Shown piece after piece: positions 8,481 through 13,746 of a stretch of DNA of 13,746 nt (its first letter is position 1; each line of letters opens with the position of its first letter). The stretch is taken from positions 1-13,746 of the forward strand of contig JALLPB010000672.1 in NCBI GenBank assembly GCA_036939975.1, in the 5' to 3' direction. This DNA is from Cyclostephanos tholiformis (taxonomy: Eukaryota; Bacillariophyta; Thalassiosirophyceae; Thalassiosirales; Thalassiosiraceae). The position numbers were made by a program, and so were the translations under genes. The notes under the pieces are model-generated. The model saw only the letters and a program-made list of their open reading frames with translations. It ran no database searches and was not told the origin of the DNA.

Positions 8481-8839
8481 TTATCTCGCATAATATATTT
8501 CAATCGTGCTTCCGAGCTTGATTTTGTCCTCGACCATGCAATCCAGGTGGTCTTCCGGCAACGCACAACAGCGCGACCTATCGACGTCATCGTGTGAGAA
8601 TTTGCAGTAATTGCAATCTGCGTCACAGTTATCTGTTTATCTCGTCGTCGTTTGTCAAAATATTGCCAAGTAATCATTAGTTTTAAAATACGAGCATGCA
8701 CTGCAACAACCGACGAGCATTGAGGCAGAGCAAAGGAGGCGTTCTGAGCTTTCAACTGTGTCTGTACCTGCCCACCCACAAATTCGCGATTGTTAACAAT
8801 AGGCAGAAGAAAATTCAAATCAATGGCGATTTCATCATG
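8481..8839 (-). pseudogene. Two exon-like pieces of an unrecognised protein, start not found
   Basis: On the minus strand, 8839-8776 reads HDEIAIDLNFLLPIVNNREFV and 8632-8481 reads NCDADCNYCKFSHDDVDRSR and on to ...DKIKLGSTIEIYYAR and a stop. Joining them across a 143-base gap (donor GTGGGC at 8775, acceptor AAACAG ending at 8633) is in phase 1 and creates a D codon. The second piece is Cys- and His-rich and acidic and looks like a real protein end. The first piece begins right after CTAG with an in-frame stop above it. No phase-compatible donor was found except a weak one inside the HTH gene, and the nearby ATG ATG is in another frame. It may be the end of a gene whose first exons I cannot place, or a decayed copy. 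No family is recognised. Confidence 0.35.
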
Positions 8840-8885
8840 CTAGCCCTGACGGAGTGATATTCCGAATAAAAATGCGAAGCGCCTA

Positions 8886-10493
8886 CTACCTATTATGTGT
8901 AGAAATGTATTGCCATGCCTCCGCATCCTCTTCCACGGCGGGATTCTCGAATGCATCAGCGGCAATGTCTAGTGCATCCGCCGCGCCGTCAAGGAAACCT
9001 TCTCCTTCTCCGCCGTCGATCGCACGATTCGAACCATTCGCGACGTGAACGTTCCCCAATCTTTCATCTGCCGCAAAGCCGATGGCGCTCGTCAGAATCG
9101 CGAGTCGAGACTTAAGCCTGGCATTTTCCGTCTCCAAATCTCTCGCCCTGGCCTCGGCGCAATTTAGCTTCCTCCTGAGAGATGCGATCTCGCGTTTCAT
9201 CTCGTTCTTCCTCGCGATGGGTGAAGACAGCCGTGACGGTGGAACCCTCCGTCCCACATTGTCTTCGTCGTTGCCGTCGTCATCGGGTTCATCCGAGGCA
9301 CTATTCGCAGCAGTCGTCGACGACGCCGTGCTCGTTCTCTTCCAACCGAATTTGTGCACGATCTTCCGTCCCCAGCTGGTGCTGCCCGTGAAATCCCTCA
9401 ACGCCCTAACCTCGGCGTCCGTAAGGAACGGATCCGTACCGTGCCGCGCCAGGAGCTCGTCCCGTATCTGCAGCGCCTTGGTCGCGACGATCGTCCCCGT
9501 CAACGTCGGTGGCAGTCCTCGATGGCGCGCACGTTGAGCATCGTCGTCGTACTGCATGGCGTGGAACGCCCTAAGCGCGTCCTTGAGCCTGGACATCGGA
9601 TCATTCAACGCGCGCTTGCACGTTCCCCTACCCTCCTCCTCGACGAGCCTCACTAGTCGCGCCTCGTCCTTCTTCCACCGGTACACGCTGCGATGATTCG
9701 CGCCTACCCTGTCGGCGAGCGCGCGAACGGAGAGGGGGGAGCGGGACGATCCCGATCCCGATCCCGATCCCGACGACGACGACGACGACGACGACGCATC
9801 GACCACCAATTCGCGAACGATCGCAAGGCGCTCGGCGGCGGTGAATTCCTCGTTCTTGCGACGTTTCTTGCAGAGCGAATTGTAATTCGAATCGTTCGTC
9901 TTCGTCACGCTCAACTTTTTCGATGACGACGACGACGACGACGACGACGAGCTAAACGCGCCGCTGCTGTCGTTGCCCCTGTTGTTGTTGCCACCACCGA
10001 TGCCACTCCTACCCCCACCGTCACCGTTGTCGTCGTCACCGCCGACGCGCTTCCTCGATCCGCCCATCCCCCCCCGCTTGGTTGCGAGCCTCGTCAGTCG
10101 CGGCAGGTCGTTCTTCCAACGGTAGATACTCGCTCGGGACGTGTTGTGTCGGGCCGCGAGGTCATGGATGCCGACGGCGTTCGGACCCTTTAGCTCGGAC
10201 AATATGGCAAGCTTCTGCGATATCGTGAACTCGTCCCGCGTCCGACGCTTCTTCTTCGGTGGGGGGAATACCGGCTCGAGGAGGGTGGATACGGATACCC
10301 CGAACGGCACGAACGACGTCATCGTCGGCGAGATCGTCGGAGGGTCAGTGGCGACGTCGTCGACGATTGGAGGAGGAAGAAGAGGAGGAGGAGGATGAAC
10401 GGCCAGTATCGCGTCGTTGTCAACCGTTGCATCTCCTTCTCGTCGTCGTCGTTGTCGTCCGGCGACATTGTCCTCATTCGTGAACGACGCCAT
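8886..10493 (-). CDS. CENP-B/pogo-like DNA-binding protein with duplicated HTH and coiled coil
   Basis: This is a single-exon protein of 535 residues. The start has a strong A-rich context (eight A then ATGGCG). Residues about 80-141 (KKKRRTRDEFTISQKLAILS ... DLAARHNTSRASIYRWK) form a Psq/CENP-B-N-type helix-turn-helix. Residues about 209-288 repeat it (KKRRKNEEFTAAERLAIVRE ... ALADRVGANHRSVYRWK), with a Ser and Gly-Ser run in the loop. Residues about 327-386 (LPPTLTGTIVATKALQIRDE ... TGSTSWGRKIVHKFGWKR) resemble the second, CENP-B-type HTH. Residues about 426-470 form a heptad Leu coiled coil suited to dimerisation. No DDE catalytic domain follows, so it looks like a domesticated pogo/Tigger-type DNA-binding module acting as a nuclear regulator. 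The target sequence is unknown. Basic stretches KKKRR and KKRRK could be nuclear localisation signals. Confidence 0.75.
   Translation of the reverse strand: MASFTNEDNVAGRQRRRREGDATVDNDAILAVHPPPPLLPPPIVDDVATDPPTISPTMTSFVPFGVSVSTLLEPVFPPPKKKRRTRDEFTISQKLAILSELKGPNAVGIHDLAARHNTSRASIYRWKNDLPRLTRLATKRGGMGGSRKRVGGDDDNGDGGGRSGIGGGNNNRGNDSSGAFSSSSSSSSSSSKKLSVTKTNDSNYNSLCKKRRKNEEFTAAERLAIVRELVVDASSSSSSSSGSGSGSGSSRSPLSVRALADRVGANHRSVYRWKKDEARLVRLVEEEGRGTCKRALNDPMSRLKDALRAFHAMQYDDDAQRARHRGLPPTLTGTIVATKALQIRDELLARHGTDPFLTDAEVRALRDFTGSTSWGRKIVHKFGWKRTSTASSTTAANSASDEPDDDGNDEDNVGRRVPPSRLSSPIARKNEMKREIASLRRKLNCAEARARDLETENARLKSRLAILTSAIGFAADERLGNVHVANGSNRAIDGGEGEGFLDGAADALDIAADAFENPAVEEDAEAWQYISTHNR
9748..9796 (-). 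repeat. GATCCC tandem array plus GAC microsatellite inside HTH gene
   Basis: Four perfect GATCCC units (9748-9771) are followed by about eight GAC units (9772-9796). On the coding strand they encode a Ser run followed by alternating Gly-Ser. The array sits in the second HTH of the DNA-binding protein, between its first helix and the helix that begins LSVRALADRVG. Confidence 0.9.
9925..9949 (-). repeat. GAC/TCG microsatellite encoding a Ser run
   Basis: About eight GAC units on the plus strand read as TCG serine codons on the coding strand (residues about 181-191), in the linker between the two HTH repeats. Similar triplet runs occur at 3111-3129 in the unknown gene (Asp) and at 12734-12759 in the Gemin2 gene (Asp). 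Confidence 0.85.
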
Positions 10494-10707
10494 TTTTTTT
10501 CTATGAACCTTTTTGTTTGTTGGCGGGGCCGCGGTCCCACCAGCGTGCTAGGTACGATATTGTACGTAAATAGCGCGAAGAAAAAAATATTTCCGAAGTC
10601 TGATCAAAAAATGGAAATAATTATTATTATTCACCCTAACCCTAACCCTAATACCTAACTTCGCGAACCCCTCTTCTCCATAATTTAATAATTTAATACA
10701 ATTAAAC
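10494..10707. other. Intergenic region at the left edge of an AT-rich island
   Basis: This stretch joins the promoter side of the HTH gene to the island. It turns AT-rich after about 10560 and includes A runs and ATTATTATTATT before the telomere-type repeats, then TAATTTAATAATTTAATACA just before the remnant ORF. No intact gene is present. Confidence 0.5.
10634..10651 (+). repeat. Interstitial telomere-type repeat, three CCCTAA units
   Basis: Three perfect CCCTAA hexamers stand in a row, followed by a degenerate TACCTAAC. CCCTAA/TTAGGG is the telomere repeat of many eukaryotes, diatoms included. A further CCTAACCCTAAG stands at 10942-10953. The array is short and internal, flanked by genes on both sides, so it is not a chromosome end in this window. 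Confidence 0.75.
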
Positions 10708-11297
10708 ATGGATGCATTAACATCAACAATAACTGCTGCCAAGCGAGTCATTTTGTCGGTTGGTAGCGGTGATAGATCACAGCAAGGTGCTATAGTTAAT
10801 TCGGGAAATCACAACATCATCTCAACGTTTCTTGATAGTGAAGACATGGTCACTGCCTAATATCCATCAGCTCAGAAAAACTTCACGTTCTTCACGTTTC
10901 CTCACACTGGCATACCAAGTTATGTCAAGGGGTTCAGTGGTCCTAACCCTAAGAGTATTGAAGAGAACAAAAGTTTGATCCGAAAAACTTTTTGATGTCC
11001 GCACAGCGCATCCTTGCCGACAACGGTGAAATTACCATTACACTCAAGACATTGACCCTGTATGACAAATGGACATTTCCTGATTTTGCGCAATTTGAGA
11101 TTGAGCCCGTATCTCAGCATAGATTTGATACAGAATTATTTTTTGGCTGCACTCAAAATGGACAGGCAATGTCTTATGTGTTCACTAGAAGAGGAAGCAG
11201 GGCGCCGCAATCTCTGACAAATTTAGTCCCTCATTGCCATTCAAACTTTCTGTGCAATTTTTTAAAGTGGAAGATCAAGATGTTGAATTGTATGTAA
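10708..11297 (+). pseudogene. Broken copy of BMT5-like (DUF2431) rRNA uridine methyltransferase
   Basis: Starting from ATG at 10708 the reading is AAKRVILSVGSGD ... HNIISTFLDSEDMVTA, then TAA (10858-10860). The same frame then gives YPSAQKN ... FPHTGIP ... NKSLIRKTF, and stops at TGA (10993). One base of frameshift in the T run 10989-10993 leads into the open frame LMSAQRILADNGEITITLKT and LYDKWTFPDFAQFEIEP, ending at 11297. The order VGDGD-like loop, LDS plus YP.A..N, FPH.G, then GE..ITLKT..YDKW is that of the BMT5-like Rossmann methyltransferase family (PF10354), whose yeast member methylates 25S rRNA at a uridine N3. The SAM-loop motif is altered (VGSGDRS), and the block normally between YPxAxxN and FPHxG is far too short, so a deletion is likely. 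With a stop, a frameshift and a deletion it cannot make the enzyme. Homology is recognised from motifs, without a search. Confidence 0.6.
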
Positions 11298-11911
11298 GTT
11301 AGGTTGAGGGACTTATTGAGGGCACAGTGTGTGTGCTGTTTGCATGCATTGGACACGAAAAAATGAAGCGGTCAACGTTGAGGTTGACTGGTCAACATTT
11401 TTGAACTGCTGTAGAATCATGCTGTAGAGCCAGTTCCTACGCAGTATGTTGATATAATACAATTATAAAAACAAGAAACTGTTGAAAAACATGCTTTTTT
11501 TGAAAGTTGACCCAAAAAGTCAGCATAAAATATGTTGATTTTAAAGTCAACATATAAAATGTTGACCGACCCCACATGGGAATTCATAGATGACATACTA
11601 ATTCTGAAAAATGTTTCCCCAACAGTCAACATTGGGATATGTTGACTTTAAAGTCAACATTTCAAATGTTGACCAGTCAACATTTTTTGGCCCGTCCATC
11701 TGTTACACAAATGTCCAATGCTGCCTAATACTGTCCTAATAGTGGCATGGCTAGTGCTCAATCTTGAGCGGCCCAGGCATGCTGGTGCGCATGCAAGAGG
11801 AGACTATCTGTCTAATAATATGGTATGGCACCTACCACTCTAAGTAGTTACTGTACATCAGTAATGCCACTCCCTCAGCCTCACTGAGTTGCTAGTGTCC
11901 TCTTGAGGTAG
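11298..11911. other. AT-rich gene-free stretch with palindromic repeats
   Basis: Past the methyltransferase remnant there is no convincing ORF until 11912. The left half holds the GTTGAC/GTCAAC cluster, listed separately. The right half (11700-11911) has only unremarkable mixed sequence, with a partial inverted repeat GCATGCTGGTGCGCATGC near 11777-11794. The composition differs from the GC-rich genes on either side. Confidence 0.5.
11371..11684. repeat. Cluster of 11 GTTGAC/GTCAAC hexamers in inverted pairs
   Basis: Exact GTCAAC occurs at 11371, 11391, 11546, 11625, 11653 and 11676, and exact GTTGAC at 11383, 11506, 11561, 11641 and 11668. Many are extended to ATGTTGAC or GTCAACATTT. They pair into palindromes: a perfect 22-base one at 11639-11660 centred on TTTAAA, a near-perfect one at 11531-11554 with the same centre, and AATGTTGAC-CA-GTCAACATT at 11665-11684. 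By chance a 310-base stretch should hold far less than one copy. The design resembles subterminal transposase-binding repeats of DNA transposons or an operator array, but no matching terminal inverted repeats or target duplication were found by eye. Confidence 0.85.
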
Positions 11912-12098
11912 GCATTTGGAACTCAATGTCTTGGATATACGCCGTTTGCTACCGGAAGGCATTCAACCAGACACTAGGCAGCTGAACAGACTGCTGTATC
12001 AAATGGACTCGTCACAGCTCCTAAAGAGAGGACCTCCAAACGGCTTAAATCGAAAACCAACATGGCAATACATTTCAAAGCATCCATGTCAAAAATAA
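11912..12098 (+). pseudogene. Z-alpha-like winged-helix fragment or last exon
   Basis: After an acceptor-like GGTAG at 11907-11911 the frame is open for about 61 codons and ends in TAA at 12098. It reads LNVLDIRRLLPEGI, PDTRQLNRLLYQM, DSSQLLKRGPPNG and RKPTWQYIS. The core pattern N-R-L-L-Y, followed after a basic wing by K-P-T-W, resembles the Z-alpha domain of ADAR1 and ZBP1, where Asn173, Tyr177 and Trp195 contact Z-form nucleic acid. The spacing from Tyr to Trp is 22 here against 18 in ADAR1, so the wing would be longer. There is no ATG at the start and no recognisable upstream exon, so it is either a final exon whose gene I cannot trace or a fragment. The stop lies 30 bases from the stop of the convergent Gemin2 gene. 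A generic winged helix is the alternative. Confidence 0.4.
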
Positions 12099-12127
12099 AC
12101 AAGATGCAATGCATATTTTAGAACTGA

Positions 12128-13465
12128 CTAATTCCTTGTGCTCGAGAACAACAAATCCATCCCGTCCCCCCCCCCCGCTCCATATGCCAAACGGGCGCCC
12201 TGCTCGAAGTACACCCCGGCGATCGCGATTAGGGTATTCAGTAGCGCGAGCTGCTCCCGTGCCCCCCCCTCCCTTTTCGGATCGTTATCGCCCCCCCTAA
12301 CCGCCTCCCCCTCCTCGTCCCCTGTAATCCTCGTCGTCGGCGGCGGGATCTTCAGCTCCCACCTCCTACGACAGCACTCCCTCAACAACATGCGCACGCC
12401 CACGCATTCCTCCCGATGCAACGGCTTCTCCATCCTGGCGAGTAAGGCATACAGCCATGATGCGCGGTCGCGCGTGAGCTCCATCCTCCACTCGACGAGG
12501 TAGTGCAGGTGATGGTGGAATACCGCGCGTACGAGGACCTGATCGAGCTGCAGCAGTAACGTCGTCGTTGGGGGGTGTCCGCGGTCGCCGTTTTTGGTGG
12601 CGACGACATCGGAAGAAGAAACGCCCCCTCCGGCGTCTCCTCCGTGCGCATCATCCCTTCCACCCTGTGCCTCCGCCACCTTCATTTCAACCTCCCACTC
12701 CACCCCCATGTTGTCGTGGTCGTCGTTGTCGCCATCGTCGTCGTCGTCGTCGTCGTCGTACCCGCACGCGTTGCCATACGCCTGCTCCCTACCCAGGCAG
12801 TAACTGTGCCATCCCGGACGATCCCTCATCCTTGGCACGGCGTACTTTCGTTCCTTGTCCACCGCCACATGTCGTCGTCCCCCCTCGCGTCGACGCACAT
12901 GCTCCGACTCCAGGTATGTGCGCAACTTCGAGAAGTTGGACATCGTGCCATCCACCCATCCATCGCGGGGGGGGAGATGACTGTCCGACGGCGGCGGCAA
13001 GATGTCGAACTTGTCCGATAGGAATACACGCATCGTGGATAGGGATCCGTGCTCGTGGGGTACGACGTCGTCGTTCGTGGACATTGACGTCATGTCGGGT
13101 TCGACATTTTCGACTGCGGCGCGATGATGGCGATTTTTACCTTGATGATCGGCATCGACAACGACGACGACATCGGTCGGCGCCGCGACGAAGACGTCCG
13201 GCAACGACCTGGCCTGGGCATTCACGTGCTCGAGGTACGTCGATGCGTCCATGTGCGCGACGTCTTCGAGTGTTAGGGGTTGGGTCGCTGATGACGGAGA
13301 CGACATCCCGCGATGACGTTGGTCGCCATTGCTCGTCGTTCGGGGAAGGAGAGGACCCTTCTCCACGCCTTGTCCTTCTCTCCGTCGTTTGTTCGGCCGA
13401 CGGATATCGTCGGCGTCCGTTGCGGCGGCGGCTAATGATGATGATGGTGGAATGTCGCCGTTCAT
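12128..13465 (-). CDS. GEMIN2: Gemin2/SIP1, SMN-complex subunit for snRNP assembly
   Basis: This is a single-exon ORF of 445 residues. Conserved blocks in order are MDASTYLEHVNAQARSLPDV (72-91), GWVDGTMSNFSKLRTYLESE (169-188), RPGWHSYCLGREQAYGNA (216-233), LLLQLDQVLVRAVFHHHLHY (303-322), SWLYALLARMEKPL (336-349) with the following MLLRECCRRRWELK, and LALLNTLIAIAGVYFEQ (406-422). These parallel animal Gemin2 (YLRRVQIEAAQCPDV, GWKKFCLGEKL, RWLYALLACLEKPL, LNLLICLVSRYFDQ). Gemin2 holds the Sm D1/D2/F/E/G pentamer while SMN loads it on snRNA, in the cytoplasm. This copy is longer than the roughly 280 residues of the human protein because of acidic insertions: an Asp run at 237-244 after the GW block, and Gly/Asp-rich spacers. 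The start is the first ATG in frame, and a basic stretch (RRPNKRRRE) near the N-terminus could be a nuclear signal. Confidence 0.85.
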   Translation of the reverse strand: MNGDIPPSSSLAAAATDADDIRRPNKRRREGQGVEKGPLLPRTTSNGDQRHRGMSSPSSATQPLTLEDVAHMDASTYLEHVNAQARSLPDVFVAAPTDVVVVVDADHQGKNRHHRAAVENVEPDMTSMSTNDDVVPHEHGSLSTMRVFLSDKFDILPPPSDSHLPPRDGWVDGTMSNFSKLRTYLESEHVRRREGGRRHVAVDKERKYAVPRMRDRPGWHSYCLGREQAYGNACGYDDDDDDDDGDNDDHDNMGVEWEVEMKVAEAQGGRDDAHGGDAGGGVSSSDVVATKNGDRGHPPTTTLLLQLDQVLVRAVFHHHLHYLVEWRMELTRDRASWLYALLARMEKPLHREECVGVRMLLRECCRRRWELKIPPPTTRITGDEEGEAVRGGDNDPKREGGAREQLALLNTLIAIAGVYFEQGARLAYGAGGGDGMDLLFSSTRN

Positions 13466-13746
13466 GTTCCCTTGAAAATCGCTGACCTCCCACCTGCCTC
13501 CATCCAGTGGATTTGGTAGGTAGTGAATAAAATGATTCCTCTAATTATTTCTTTTGTTGTGATACAATGGCGGCCTTGATCTGACAGGGTCGGCGGCCAT
13601 GGAGGGAGTGAATATGGAGATTTTGTTAAGTGTATGGTTGGGGGGGCGCGAGCGGTTTTTTAGGCTGTGATTTCTTTAGGGAATACACAAAAAATACACA
13701 AATACACGAAAGAACAGTCGCGAACATTTTGTTTCGGATGGTGTCT
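13466..13746. other. Upstream region of Gemin2, no gene
   Basis: These 281 bases lie before the Gemin2 start and run to the window edge. They contain GGTAGGTAG (13515-13523), AATAAAATGATT and three ATACAC-type units near 13683-13706. A short ATG frame at 13599 on the plus strand gives only 23 residues. It could begin a rightward gene that continues past an intron or the window edge, but nothing supports that. Confidence 0.4.

Noticed and set aside
10992..11297. 101-codon frame as an intact small gene
   Set aside because: It begins with TTG/ATG in the middle of a recognisable methyltransferase-like domain. The missing N-terminal half lies just upstream in another frame, so it is part of a broken gene.
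11777..11794. Inverted repeat GCATGC ... GCATGC as a possible CRISPR or terminator element
   Set aside because: It is a single short palindromic pair with no spaced repeats or T tract, in a eukaryotic context. No CRISPR array is present anywhere in the window.
12568..13485. Plus-strand ORF of 305 codons opposite Gemin2
   Set aside because: It is Arg/Pro/His-rich low complexity opposite a clearly conserved protein. The composition is what the reverse of Asp- and Gly-rich coding sequence gives.
13599..13670. Short plus-strand ATG frame MEGVNMEILLS
   Set aside because: It has only 23 codons. A splice to the CTTTAG at 13675-13680 leads into repetitive ATACAC sequence that does not look coding.

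Overview
The window looks like nuclear DNA of a eukaryotic alga, most probably a diatom or a related stramenopile. Genes are compact and lie on both strands. They are interrupted by GT-AG introns of about 100 bp whose phases close exactly. Intergenic gaps are short, and the genes are rich in Asp, Ser, His and Gly runs built from CGA/TCG-type triplet repeats. There is no operon logic, no bacterial gene order and no tRNA or rRNA gene. The assignment to diatoms is an inference from gene style and family content.

Layout, left to right. (1) 193-852 (+): a small membrane-anchored protein with TPR-like helices. (2) 983-2584 (-): a Regnase/Zc3h12a-type NYN ribonuclease. (3) 2679-4998 (+): divergent from it, a three-exon gene of unknown family with a natural 11-His run. 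(4) 5154-7381 (-): a two-exon type II membrane glycosyltransferase of the nucleotide-diphospho-sugar transferase (PF03407/GT77-like) family. (5) 7773-8339 (+): a mitochondrial FDX2-type [2Fe-2S] ferredoxin that carries an EF-hand-like loop. (6) 8481-8839 (-): two exon-like pieces with no visible start. (7) 8886-10493 (-): a pogo/CENP-B-like DNA-binding protein with a duplicated HTH and a C-terminal coiled coil. (8) 10494-12127: an AT-rich island. (9) 12128-13465 (-): Gemin2/SIP1, a core subunit of the SMN complex for spliceosomal snRNP assembly.

The AT-rich island is the most unusual part. It holds three perfect telomere-type CCCTAA repeats. Next to them is a broken copy of a BMT5-like (DUF2431) rRNA uridine methyltransferase, with one stop, one frameshift and probably one internal deletion. 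Beyond that is a dense cluster of 11 GTTGAC/GTCAAC hexamers arranged in palindromes, and then a fragment resembling a Z-alpha (Z-DNA/Z-RNA binding) winged helix. This looks like a landing site for insertions or a remnant of a mobile element between two ordinary housekeeping-style genes.

Several genes touch RNA biology (NYN RNase, Gemin2, the BMT5-like remnant, the Z-alpha-like fragment), but nothing in the sequence shows that they work as one system. The nearest to novelty are the EF-hand-like loop inside the ferredoxin, the tandem HTH regulator with a microsatellite inserted into its second HTH, the repeated module in the NYN protein, and the contents of the island.
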